From CAUZFZ01 sp963579025 (GTDB lineage: Bacteria > Planctomycetota > Planctomycetia > Planctomycetales > Planctomycetaceae), in NCBI GenBank assembly GCA_963579025.1, contig CAUZFZ010000009.1, positions 1 to 64,000 on the forward strand: a stretch of 64,000 nucleotides of DNA, read 5' to 3'. Both the position numbers and the translations under genes were made by a program. The notes beneath the pieces were generated by a model, which made no database searches, was not told the origin of the DNA, and worked only from the letters and a program-made list of their open reading frames with translations. The first letter of the stretch is position 1. The number at the start of each line of letters is the position of its first letter. Positions 34,171-42,619 of the stretch are shown piece after piece.

Positions 34171-37100
34171 CCTGTACCAGCCCAGCCCTGGGAGGGCGAG
34201 GCTCCTGCCGAGCCACTGAGGTGGTTTAGACGCGACCACCGTGTTTGGTTCAGGAACGTCATCCGCCGCGTTGATCCATCTTTGGTGGATGAAGTTCCTT
34301 GGGAGCCGCTTGCGTCGTCGTCGCTTTCAGACCCCGGCTCAGCAGGAGCTTCGCCATCCCGGTCAACCTGATGCAGTTCGAGGCAAAGCCGCGAGCGTTC
34401 CAGCGCCGCTTCGATCTGCCAGATGAGCATCGCACCACGCTCGGCAATCGATTCGGCTTCGGACAGGTCGCGATCGGCAAGCGCGTAAAAGTCCCTCTCC
34501 CCTTGAGGGGAGAGGTCAGGAGAGGGGTGACTCGTCAGGTCCCTCTCCCCAGTGGGGGAGAGGTCAGGTGAGGGGGTATCGGCAGAACCCTCACCCCAAC
34601 CCTCCCCCTGGAAGGGAGAGGGAGCCAGCGCGAGCAGCGTCCGCCACAGCGCCGCGCGGTGCAGCAGGCCGCGGGGCAGGTGATCCTGCTGGCCGGACTG
34701 GCGCAGCAAGCTGACGCTCTGGTTCAGGTGCTGCTCGGCCTGCTGGAGTGAGCCGCAGGCGCTCGCCTCGGGTTTTGCGGTTTCGGCAGATTCCCCATCG
34801 ACACCCTGATCAAGTCCGCGGTTGCGGATCGGCTCAGTTTGCAGCTCCGCTTCGGCAAGATACGTCCGACCCAGCGTCAGGTGGTCAAGGGCTTGGTTGA
34901 GAATGCCGACGAGAGCCGTTTCTGCAATCTTCAGCGTCGTCTCAGCGCGGTTTCGCACTTCGCGGATTCGAGCGATGGCTTGCTCGGGACTCTCGTCGGC
35001 CGGCTCTGTTGCAGGCCGGACCGAGCGCAGCGATGTTCCGGCATCCACGCTGTCCGCGCTTTCGCCGGAGCGGCGCTGCGCTTGATCCGGCCTGTGGCGG
35101 TCTGGACTCTCCAGCAGCAGATCGCAGTACTGGTAGCCCGACACCGAGTAGAGCAGGGGATATTGCGGCTGCCACTCCTGTTGCATCGCCTCGGCCTCGC
35201 GGAAAGCGGCGGAAGCAAAGGATGAATCTTCTTCCTGTTTCATCCTTCCGCCTTCATCCTTCATCCTTCCATTGGCGTGCAGGGCAGCGCCCAGCCTTGC
35301 ACGAGTCGTCTTTCGCTTAAAGGCATCGCCGCTGCGGTCGGCCAGCTCCACGCTCTGCTCGCCCTGAAGCACCGAGGACGACACGTCGCCCAGCGTCAGC
35401 GACAGTTCGCTCAGGTTCAAGGCGCGTATGGCGGCTGCGTCCCACCTTTCGTCTGAGCAACACGCTTCGAGGCTGTCGGCGAACGGTGCCCTTGCTTCTT
35501 CGAGTCGCCCCAAGGCCCGCAAGTAGAATGCCGATTGGTTACCGAGAATACTGCGATCAAATTCGCTCACTCCTTTCGGAACGTCGGTCCACGGATTCGA
35601 GAAAAAGACGGACAGCGCACTCAAATCGGCACCAAATGCACCTAGCTTTCGAATGCTATAATTCTCGGTGCCGCGGAGCACACGTCGAATGTATAGACCG
35701 TGAAGTGGCTCTTCCCACAACCCCGCCTTACACCCATGCGCGACGGCGTGATACAGCGGCATCATGTCGTTGAGGTTGTCGGGCAGTTCGGGGGCGGACT
35801 GTTTGAGGTGCTCATACAGGCGGCGGTGAGCCTCTCGCGCGGCGTCGGGTTGGTCGGTGAGTTGAACGGCAAAGTGTTCGCGGACCAAGGGGTGAGCATC
35901 GAGAGAGGGGGAGACAAGGTGAGGAGGTGAGGGGGTGATTTTTTCTGTCACCTTGTCACCTTGTCTCCCCGTCACCTTGTCATCATCAGCAAGAAGACGA
36001 GCTTCCCGCAAACGTTCCACCGCTCGCTGCCACACCTCGTCGCGGTCGCCCACGAACAGGGCTTCGGTCAAACCGGGGATCGGGGGTTCAGCTCGCAGCG
36101 CAGCGAGGCAGCCGGCATCGGCCGGGCGATTGAACAGGCCCATCAGACGCAGGATCGCCACCGCCGCCCGGCCCGTGTCGTCCTGTTGTGAAAACCACGC
36201 TTCATACTGTGCCATCACCTTGTGAGCATGCGCCGCGTAGCGTTCATGCCCGTGGAACAGCAGCGCCTCGGATCGCCGCCGGACATCGCCCTCGCAGCGG
36301 GCCTTGAGGTACGTGCCCAGCAGAATCAGTGCCAGGGCATGGCCGTCGACATCGACCGACGCCTGCCGCAGTTCGTTCGGCTCACCCGTCACGCCGTAGT
36401 GTGTGAGCAGCTCGGCACCGGCCTGCGGCGACAGGCTGTCCAGATCGACGGTCACCCGTTTCGGCTCGCTCATTTCATCGAGCGTGGGTACGGCCTCGCG
36501 CGTGGTGACGATGCAGAGTCCCGGATTGTCGCGCTGCAACCCCTGCAGCAGAGCCTTGATCGAGGGATCGGTCAGCTCACCGGCCATGGGCCCCGGCGGA
36601 TGTTGCAGCGGCTCCATGCCATCCAGAATCAACAACGTCCGCTGCTGCCGCACCAGTTCCGCCAACCGCTCGCCTTTGGCCCACGGATCTTTGACATTCT
36701 CCGGCTGTGCTTCGCCGAACCACCGCAAGGCCCGATCAAAGAAGTCATCCGCCGAAGCCTGCTGCTGCGTCCCCTGGCTGTAGAAAGACCAGTCAAACAC
36801 GCGCACCGGGTAGCCGAACTCGCCAGCGTTTGGTTCGTGGGCCGCCCGATCCAAAGTCTGGCGACGTCGGCTACGGTCTTTGTCCAGCAGCCTCTCCCGC
36901 CACTTCTTGACCAGTTGTGTTTTTCCAACTCCGCCCGGAGCGACAATCTGCACGATGCTCGTCGTGGGGTTCTTCCACGCCTGTGTCAGGCGGCGCAGCT
37001 CAAGTGCTCGACCGATGAGAACGTCACCAGTGCGAGGCAGTTTCGAGACCGCGATGGGGCTCGACTGCCACGGTGCGGCGGATGCCCCGGCGGTCTGGCT

Positions 37101-37622
37101 GATGGATTCCGGCGCCGTCATCGTCGAGAGATCGGGAACGGTTGCGACGGGATTCAGCGCGACCTTCGGCTGATTCGTCAGGATGCGGATGAGGACTTCG
37201 AAACCCGCATCGCTCAGCGAAAAATCATGCAGACGGCAGCGTGTCCAGCCAGCGAGAATTTCGGGCAGTGATGTTTCCGGCTCGTCGCCGAGCAGCACGG
37301 GAATGATCCGCGTGTTGCCTTTGGCGTCGTAGATTTCGTTTTCCAGCAGATCGCCTTCCCAGTAGACGCCCTTACCTTGTTCGGGCGGAACATTTCCGTC
37401 CAGTCGACTCCGATACTCAGCGGTGCAGATACAGACAACGAAGTCGGAATTGGCACGCTTCATCTGTTGTCGACACCAGCGCGGCCATTGAACGATCTCG
37501 TGCTGGTGAAACTGGTCGAGTTGGACCGTGATCCCGTTGTCGCGCAGAGTCCACGCCAGTTCGAGCACACGCTGGGAGTGTTCGGGCGAATCGTGGCTGT
37601 AGCTGACGAACACTCTCGGCAT
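34089..37622 (-). CDS. SEFIR-NTPase-TPR protein, putative STAND-type immune sensor (3' end altered)
   Basis: A 1177-residue protein from the ATG at 37622, with an upstream frame of 13 residues discounted. Residues 1-150 form a SEFIR domain (TIR-like; PRVFVSYSHDSPEHSQRVLE). A STAND/NB-ARC-like NTPase follows, with Walker A GGVGKTQ near 230-236 and Walker B LLILDGME near 330-337. The remainder is helical with TPR-like repeats and several low-complexity inserts made by dispersed repeats. This architecture, TIR-like effector, nucleotide switch, and repeat sensor, is that of bacterial anti-phage sensors such as Avs-like and TIR-NLR proteins. The last ~90 residues come from a repeat insertion and run out of frame with the native tail, so activity may be altered. 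No ribosome site is visible at the ATG. Confidence 0.75.
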   Translation of the reverse strand: MPRVFVSYSHDSPEHSQRVLELAWTLRDNGITVQLDQFHQHEIVQWPRWCRQQMKRANSDFVVCICTAEYRSRLDGNVPPEQGKGVYWEGDLLENEIYDAKGNTRIIPVLLGDEPETSLPEILAGWTRCRLHDFSLSDAGFEVLIRILTNQPKVALNPVATVPDLSTMTAPESISQTAGASAAPWQSSPIAVSKLPRTGDVLIGRALELRRLTQAWKNPTTSIVQIVAPGGVGKTQLVKKWRERLLDKDRSRRRQTLDRAAHEPNAGEFGYPVRVFDWSFYSQGTQQQASADDFFDRALRWFGEAQPENVKDPWAKGERLAELVRQQRTLLILDGMEPLQHPPGPMAGELTDPSIKALLQGLQRDNPGLCIVTTREAVPTLDEMSEPKRVTVDLDSLSPQAGAELLTHYGVTGEPNELRQASVDVDGHALALILLGTYLKARCEGDVRRRSEALLFHGHERYAAHAHKVMAQYEAWFSQQDDTGRAAVAILRLMGLFNRPADAGCLAALRAEPPIPGLTEALFVGDRDEVWQRAVERLREARLLADDDKVTGRQGDKVTEKITPSPPHLVSPSLDAHPLVREHFAVQLTDQPDAAREAHRRLYEHLKQSAPELPDNLNDMMPLYHAVAHGCKAGLWEEPLHGLYIRRVLRGTENYSIRKLGAFGADLSALSVFFSNPWTDVPKGVSEFDRSILGNQSAFYLRALGRLEEARAPFADSLEACCSDERWDAAAIRALNLSELSLTLGDVSSSVLQGEQSVELADRSGDAFKRKTTRARLGAALHANGRMKDEGGRMKQEEDSSFASAAFREAEAMQQEWQPQYPLLYSVSGYQYCDLLLESPDRHRPDQAQRRSGESADSVDAGTSLRSVRPATEPADESPEQAIARIREVRNRAETTLKIAETALVGILNQALDHLTLGRTYLAEAELQTEPIRNRGLDQGVDGESAETAKPEASACGSLQQAEQHLNQSVSLLRQSGQQDHLPRGLLHRAALWRTLLALAPSPFQGEGWGEGSADTPSPDLSPTGERDLTSHPSPDLSPQGERDFYALADRDLSEAESIAERGAMLIWQIEAALERSRLCLELHQVDRDGEAPAEPGSESDDDASGSQGTSSTKDGSTRRMTFLNQTRWSRLNHLSGSAGASPSQGWAGTGSAETRRSPRTDPADRKAVRVARPRLE
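34171..34366. mobile_element. MITE-like insertion in the SEFIR gene
   Basis: Inverted repeats at 34190-34214 and 34336-34360 match at 22 of 25 bases (GGCGAGGCTCCTGCCGAGCC against its complement with changes). The segment between the two CCTG copies at 34171 and 34367 is 196 bases. If one CCTG is a target duplication, removing 196 bases fuses the gene to its tail in frame. The ends beyond the repeats are uneven (15 and 6 bases), so the exact borders are tentative. It carries no gene. Confidence 0.55.
34491..34621. repeat. CCCTCTCCCC-type dispersed repeat inside the SEFIR gene
   Basis: Three or more G/C-rich units (CCCTCTCCCCTTGAGGGGAG, CCTCTCCCCAGTGGGGGAG, CCCTCCCCCTGGAAGGGAG) with internal palindromes are read in frame, on the minus strand, as low-complexity peptide such as SPFQGEGWGEG and SPDLSPTGERD. 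This repeat type is known as an intergenic repeat in several bacteria. Here it is within a coding sequence. Confidence 0.7.
35241..35270. repeat. CATCCTTCC short tandem repeat in the SEFIR gene
   Basis: Three related copies of a nine-base unit (CATCCTTCC, CTTCATCCTTCATCCTTCC) are translated on the minus strand as GRMKDEGGRMKQEE. This GRMKDE-type peptide is a hallmark of a widespread dispersed repeat caught inside genes. Confidence 0.6.
35911..35981. repeat. CACCTTGTC-type repeat in the SEFIR gene
   Basis: Several copies of TCACCTTGTC, with inverted GACAAGGTGA at the left edge, are read on the minus strand as DKVTGRQGDKVTE. The left and right parts form an inverted pair. It is in frame and separates two helical blocks of the protein. 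Confidence 0.65.
36850..36876. repeat. CCAAAGTCTGGCG repeat arm in the SEFIR NTPase region
   Basis: TCCAAAGTCTGGCGACGTCG followed by GCTACGG matches one arm of the palindrome at 29838-29903 with one changed base over about 26 bases. It is translated on the minus strand as RSRRRQTLDR, between Walker A and Walker B, without breaking the frame. Confidence 0.7.
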
Positions 37623-37713
37623 GGTGGCACTCTTGAGTCGTGCAACGGTCGTGACCTGCACAGAGTGTCACACATTGCGATCCAACAGGCAATTTCGTGA
37701 CGGCCGGCGCAGG

Positions 37714-37883
37714 GTGGTAGCCGATGATGTCGCCTGGCTGGAAGACGCAGTCAGGTGGGGGACATTGCAAGTTGCAAAGTCCCAATTTCAAAGTGCACAT
37801 TGCCATCTTGCATTTCTCGTCCCCCATTCCAGCGAGGTCGCGGTGGGGTGTCGCACTTCGCGGATTCGAGCGATGGCTTGCTC
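37714..37883 (-). pseudogene. Remnants of a second SEFIR/TPR-type gene
   Basis: Two pieces match the downstream gene in the same order and orientation. Bases 37851-37883 equal 34953-34985 (33 of 33), from the TPR region. Bases 37714-37747 match 34031-34064 (32 of 34), from the tail region. Between them a flanked repeat (GGGGGAC...GTCCCCC, about 37756-37823) replaces what is over 800 bases in the full gene. It cannot make a functional protein. I infer an internal deletion of a tandem paralogue. Other bases between 37623 and 38026 show no gene. Confidence 0.65.
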
Positions 37884-38026
37884 CGGACAGTTTTGTCTCT
37901 CTGTTTCCCATGACGCGGTTGAATCCAGTTCGAGTTGTGTGACGCGACACATGGGCTTTCTCTCTATAGTTTCCGGATATCCGTCACACGAACATTGATG
38001 TTCTGCCGAGAGCTGCGGGGTGTGGG

Positions 38027-39994
38027 ATGCGTAATGAGTTTGAAGTGCGGCTTGCCCGAAGGGCTTCGCGAGTGCTCAAAATGGGCACTTGTGTCATTCT
38101 GGCCTCGACGACTTTGTACTACCTGACCGGCTGTCTGTGCGGCATGAACGCGGGCTTCGGCAAACGACTTGGCTCGCTTGAGGATGACCGCTGGGAAGTC
38201 ACCGAATGTATTTATGCGTCGCTGATCACGCTCACGACGGTTGGCTATACAGACCTGCTGGGCACGGAACTCGTCGAAGTCTGGCGTGACGACGCCGGCC
38301 GGTATCGCTGGGTCAGCAACACCGATCCTCACCAGGACCCGGGATTTGACGTTTCGAGTGCGTCGCCGTATGTCGACTTCAGCCCGTTCGTTCGCATCGT
38401 GACGGCGTTTCAGAGCATCGTTGGAGTGGCGTTTTTCCTTTACGTGATCGCCCAGTTGACGTCGTTTTTCGTTGAAGGCGACTATGAGGTACTGCGTCAG
38501 GGTCGTCGTGTCCGTAAGCGACTCGCGCGACTGTCGGATCACATGATTGTGTGTGGCGGAGACGTGGTGACGGAGGGCATTGTGCATCAGCTCACGTCTT
38601 CCGATGTTCCGTGCGCGGTGATCGAAGAGTCCCTCGAATTGTCGCAGGAGTTTCAGTCGGCTTTCCCGCGAGTTCCGTGCCTGCGGACGGATTCTTCTCA
38701 ACCGGAGTCGATCATTACTGCCGGCGTCGCGCGGGCTCGCGGACTGTTTACCGCACATTCCGACGACCGTCGAAACCTGGTCGATATCGTGACGGCCCGG
38801 CAACTGAATCCCGATCTGCGCATTATCAGCAGATGCATGACGCGAACGGGTGGCGAGCGACTGAAGTATGCCGGAGCGGACGGAGTCGTCTGCACTCCAC
38901 TGATCGCAGGCATGCGGCTCGCCAGCGAACTGGCTCGGCCAACGGTTGTTGAGCATCTTGACATTTTCCTCCGACAGGGAGGCATGGACATACTCCAGAC
39001 TGCCGACGTCGATGTGGGACTCAATCCGCGCGTGCGTCGCCTTAACGAAGTGCTGTGCGGAGGCTCCGCGTTGCGATTGGCATGCCTGGCCATCAGTCGT
39101 GGGGACAACACGGTCTACAATCCTGCCGCGGACACACCTCTGTATTCCCGCGACAAACTCAGGGTCATGGGAAGCCACTCGGAGATCGAACGGTTGCAGC
39201 AAGTGCTGAGTGAGACGGCTACGGACTCATCACCACAGGACCGTGGTCCGGCGCCAGCGCTTGAACCACCTGACGCAACGCGCCCTGCGGATTCCACGGC
39301 AGAATCGTCGAATCGATACATCGTGTGCGGTCCCGGTGAGACCGGTCTGCATGTCATCAGTGAATTACTCGCCTGCGGCCGATCATGTGCCGTGATTGAA
39401 CGCGACTCTGCGCGAAGTGCAGAATTACAGGCCGCGTTCCCGGCCCTGCACGTCATCACAGGCGATGCCGATGACCCGCACAAACTGCGGGAAGCCGGTA
39501 TCGAACACGCTCGAGGACTGGCGTTACTGCTGCCTTCTGATCGCGACAACCTGGTCGCCGCGGTAACGGCCCGACAGATCAACGAACGACCCCGGATCGT
39601 CGTGCAGGCCAACCATGACGCCAGTGTCGATCGTTTGAAGAAGGCCGGCTGCCGTGTGCAGATCCGTGGTGGCACGGGCGGTGCACGTATGGCCGCTGAA
39701 ATGCTCCGACCCGGTGTCAGCTCGTTTCTGGATCGCATGCTGTCGAGTCCGTACGCCTATCGCTTCGAAGCAGTCGTCTGCCGTGAGGGTTCGCCGTATG
39801 CCGATCAGGCCATCAGTCAGGCCCAGATTCGAAGTGACACCGGATTACGAATTGCTGCACTGCGACGACCGGGAGAAACAGACTTCATCCCCGCGCCACA
39901 GGACGAGATCATGACGGCTGGAACTGTCCTGATCGTGGTCGGGCTGTATCACCAGGTCGATCGCCTGGCCGAACTTGCCGGCGACTGGGATTGA
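38027..39994 (+). CDS. Potassium channel protein with two RCK (TrkA-N) domains
   Basis: A 655-residue membrane protein. Two transmembrane helices (about residues 18-38 and 120-145) flank a pore with the selectivity filter TTVGYTD at 70-76. Two Rossmann-type RCK domains follow, the first near VCGGDVVTEGIVHQL and the second near IVCGPGETGLHVISEL. TrkA-C-like segments follow the second RCK. Between filter and second helix lies an unusually long loop (about 45 residues). Fusion of two RCK units into a chain recalls BK/GsuK-like gating rings, where nucleotides or Ca2+ open the pore. The ligand is unknown. Confidence 0.88.
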   Translation: MRNEFEVRLARRASRVLKMGTCVILASTTLYYLTGCLCGMNAGFGKRLGSLEDDRWEVTECIYASLITLTTVGYTDLLGTELVEVWRDDAGRYRWVSNTDPHQDPGFDVSSASPYVDFSPFVRIVTAFQSIVGVAFFLYVIAQLTSFFVEGDYEVLRQGRRVRKRLARLSDHMIVCGGDVVTEGIVHQLTSSDVPCAVIEESLELSQEFQSAFPRVPCLRTDSSQPESIITAGVARARGLFTAHSDDRRNLVDIVTARQLNPDLRIISRCMTRTGGERLKYAGADGVVCTPLIAGMRLASELARPTVVEHLDIFLRQGGMDILQTADVDVGLNPRVRRLNEVLCGGSALRLACLAISRGDNTVYNPAADTPLYSRDKLRVMGSHSEIERLQQVLSETATDSSPQDRGPAPALEPPDATRPADSTAESSNRYIVCGPGETGLHVISELLACGRSCAVIERDSARSAELQAAFPALHVITGDADDPHKLREAGIEHARGLALLLPSDRDNLVAAVTARQINERPRIVVQANHDASVDRLKKAGCRVQIRGGTGGARMAAEMLRPGVSSFLDRMLSSPYAYRFEAVVCREGSPYADQAISQAQIRSDTGLRIAALRRPGETDFIPAPQDEIMTAGTVLIVVGLYHQVDRLAELAGDWD

Positions 39995-40100
39995 GCACGC
40001 GAATGACGATCGACAGAAGTAGCTCCCCTCGAACCTGGATGCGACACCAATGCCGCAAGAATCGGGTGGGACGGAGACGGCGTTCTTCTAAACTCGGGGC

Positions 40101-40958
40101 ATGACTGATTACGAACGAATTGCCCGCGTCATCGAGTTCCTCGACCGGCGGTACACACAACAGCCTGACCTGGCCACTCTCGCCCGCGAAGCGAAGTTGA
40201 GTCCGTTTCATTTTCAGCGGCTGTTTGCCCGCTGGGCGGGGATTACTCCCAAAAGTTTTCTGCAGTGTCTGACGCATGCCCATGCACGCGAACTACTGCG
40301 GCGCGGTGAGAGCGTGCTGGACGCTGCTCTGGATGTTGGTCTGTCAGGGCCCGGGCGACTGCATGATCTGTGTGTGACACTGGAGTCCGCGTCTCCCGGG
40401 GAATTGAAATCGGGCGGTGACGGATGGACGATCAAAGCGGGCTTCGCCGATAGCCCGTTTGGTTATTGCCTTGTGGGCGAGGGGCCACGAGGCATTTGCC
40501 ATTTGACGTTCGTCGAATCCCGCAGCCGAATAACGGCCGCGTCTGCCATACGCAAAGACTGGCCACTTGCCCGCATCGAATGGAATGACGACCACGCCGC
40601 GCGCGTTGTTGCTCCTGTGTTCGACTCGCCTTCGACCGATCGGCCAACCGAGTTTCGCGCGATCGTTCGTGGCACCGATTTTCAGATTCGTGTCTGGCGG
40701 GCGCTGTTGAACATCCCGCGTGGAGCCCTGGTCAGTTACAGCGACCTGGCCGAGTCGGTAGGAAATCGTTCCGCCGCTCGAGCGGTTGGATCGGCCGTCG
40801 CTGCCAACACACTGGCCGGCCTCATTCCCTGTCACCGGGTCATCCGACAGACCGGAGTGATCGCCGATTACCGCTGGGGAACCACACGAAAGAAAGCTCT
40901 GCTCGCATGGGAAACAGCTTCGCGCGAGCGGAGCCGGGCGCCGGATGGTCCCGCGTGA
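40101..40958 (+). CDS. AraC-type HTH fused to methylated-DNA--cysteine S-methyltransferase
   Basis: A 285-residue protein. Residues 1-85 are an AraC-type helix-turn-helix (LATLAREAKLSPFHFQRLF, then a second HTH). Residues 110-280 form the O6-methylguanine methyltransferase domain, with the acceptor cysteine in PCHRV (Cys244). In Ada of E. coli an N-terminal zinc-binding methylphosphotriester domain precedes these; it is missing here, so how the regulator senses damage is unclear. The second HTH region is eroded (VLDAALDVGLSGPGRL), perhaps weakening DNA binding. It repairs alkylated guanine and may control its own gene. Confidence 0.88.
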   Translation: MTDYERIARVIEFLDRRYTQQPDLATLAREAKLSPFHFQRLFARWAGITPKSFLQCLTHAHARELLRRGESVLDAALDVGLSGPGRLHDLCVTLESASPGELKSGGDGWTIKAGFADSPFGYCLVGEGPRGICHLTFVESRSRITAASAIRKDWPLARIEWNDDHAARVVAPVFDSPSTDRPTEFRAIVRGTDFQIRVWRALLNIPRGALVSYSDLAESVGNRSAARAVGSAVAANTLAGLIPCHRVIRQTGVIADYRWGTTRKKALLAWETASRERSRAPDGPA

Positions 40959-40963
40959 AAACA

Positions 40964-42343
40964 TCATCGTTTGTATCGAATTTCCTTTAACCACTTTTCC
41001 GCGGCTTTGACTTGACGTGCGAATTCTGAGTGATTTTCGGCCCATCGCACGAACTCTCTCAGGTCTCGTCGAGCCGAAGCGTAGTCACCCTTGTACCGCT
41101 CATTGATCATTCCAGTCAGGAAAAGCAATTGCTTCTGATGGGGTTCTTGCTCAAGGACGATGTGAATGAATTCCTCTACTTCAACCACGAGTTCACTGCT
41201 CAAGGAGTCCACGTTCAGGCTCATATATCGCCTATATGCCCCCTGTAGATCGCCTTCGTATGCGTCGAGAAAGGCAAGGCTTATTTGGCAACTCGGATCC
41301 GGTATTGCGGCGTGCCGCTTTAATTCCTCACGCGCCGCCGCGACATTGCGGTCGAGCATGAAGAAACAGATCGCCCGCGCGATGCTGACGTAATAACGCT
41401 TGGCGTCGCGTCCGGTGTAAACAGACGTTAGATGGGCTACTTCACAGAGCATTTCGGGATCACGGCTGCGAATATACGAATGCATCAAGTGATCTAGCCG
41501 AGCATCTCGCATCCGCGTCAGTTGCTTTGGGACGCGGCTCTTCAACCGAGTCGCGATTTCGTCGGGAGCTGGTCTTTTCTCAAGAGCATTCGACAGCTGT
41601 TCGAGGAGCCGTATCGCATGCGAAAGGTCACCAGAGAGCGCCGCTGCGAGCGAAGTGATATATCGGGCGACGAGGTCAAGAGATTGAGCTGAGACTTCAA
41701 AGCCAACAAAGTCATTCGCCATGGCTACTCGAACGCGACGCGGAAACACTGAGTTGAATTCTGAGCTGAGCTGAGCTTGAGACGTTTTCTTTATTTCCTT
41801 GTGGCGGACCAAGCCCCGAAGGTCAAGCACGTGAATGTCCTCAAGATCATGCCGCAGTTTCGCACGTCCCCACACCATAAAGTGACATCTGGTCTTCGTC
41901 GCGTACGCCTGCGCAAGGTATTCCAGTTCTTCCCCTGAAACTCGCTCAAGCGACTCCGCAACGTAACTGGGTAACTCCAAGAACCAAGTGCCGTTATCGA
42001 CGTGCCAAGCGTGGACCAGTTGCCTCATCGTCGTGATGAAATCAGACTGAATGCGCTTCGCCTGAGCGTCATCGTCATACACGAGTGCGATGCCAAATCC
42101 CAATCTGCCTTTTTTAGATTTTGGTAGCCGTGACGTGACGTACCAAGCAAATAGGGCTACCACAGCGAGCAAGCAAGCAATGATCCCGTCGGCAATCGTG
42201 AAAGGTGAAGAACGAAAATAGTCACAAACTCCAAGTGCAACTACGGCCGAAAGAAACGAAAGCAGAATGGGAACCCATGGCTCGTGCCAATGTCGTCGGA
42301 TCGGGTTTACGTGGCTAAGCACGAAGTCCAGTATCTGGGACAT
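40964..42343 (-). CDS. Membrane-anchored protein of unknown function with helical repeats
   Basis: A 459-residue protein. Two transmembrane helices near residues 22-42 and 50-72 are followed by a soluble domain. That domain begins GRLGFGIALVYDDDAQAKRI and includes HDLEDIHVLDLRGLVRHKEI, which I cannot assign. A C-terminal half of TPR-like helices follows (about 270-450). The region is less GC-rich and uses codons that are rare in adjacent genes, hinting at foreign origin. The ATG at 42343 is chosen because it begins next to the first helix; an upstream frame adds 28 non-hydrophobic residues. No ribosome site is obvious. The gene converges with the AraC-MGMT gene, with five bases between them. 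Confidence 0.6.
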   Translation of the reverse strand: MSQILDFVLSHVNPIRRHWHEPWVPILLSFLSAVVALGVCDYFRSSPFTIADGIIACLLAVVALFAWYVTSRLPKSKKGRLGFGIALVYDDDAQAKRIQSDFITTMRQLVHAWHVDNGTWFLELPSYVAESLERVSGEELEYLAQAYATKTRCHFMVWGRAKLRHDLEDIHVLDLRGLVRHKEIKKTSQAQLSSEFNSVFPRRVRVAMANDFVGFEVSAQSLDLVARYITSLAAALSGDLSHAIRLLEQLSNALEKRPAPDEIATRLKSRVPKQLTRMRDARLDHLMHSYIRSRDPEMLCEVAHLTSVYTGRDAKRYYVSIARAICFFMLDRNVAAAREELKRHAAIPDPSCQISLAFLDAYEGDLQGAYRRYMSLNVDSLSSELVVEVEEFIHIVLEQEPHQKQLLFLTGMINERYKGDYASARRDLREFVRWAENHSEFARQVKAAEKWLKEIRYKR

Positions 42344-42550
42344 AGCTGAGGTGGGGCCAAAGTTGGTTAACGAGCAGTGACATGCTGGTAAATGTAGCGC
42401 ACATAGGTGTGGTAGCAAGCGTCTCACGAGTTGTCACGGCATGCACCCTCTCAGGGGAGTCGGCAGATAAGTGTGATCGAGTTTGCTGAGGCCGGAGGAG
42501 AACGCAGAATCTGTCTCGTTTGACGACGATCTCAGAATTCGTGTGCGTAC

Positions 42551-42590
42551 AAACGAAACGAGGCCCGTCGATCTGGATCGACGGGCCTCG
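42551..42590 (-). terminator. Rho-independent terminator after beta-propeller gene
   Basis: A perfect 14-base stem (CGAGGCCCGTCGAT with ATCGACGGGCCTCG, loop of four) is followed on the minus strand by TTTCGTTT. It ends the transcript of the 42620-44329 gene. Confidence 0.88.
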
Positions 42591-42619
42591 TTATCGTTCA
42601 GCCACAAACGCGTCTCAGC

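Noticed and set aside
36222..37271. A 349-codon plus-strand open frame inside the SEFIR gene
   Set aside because: It is antisense to clear Walker A and Walker B motifs. Its own translation shows no domain.
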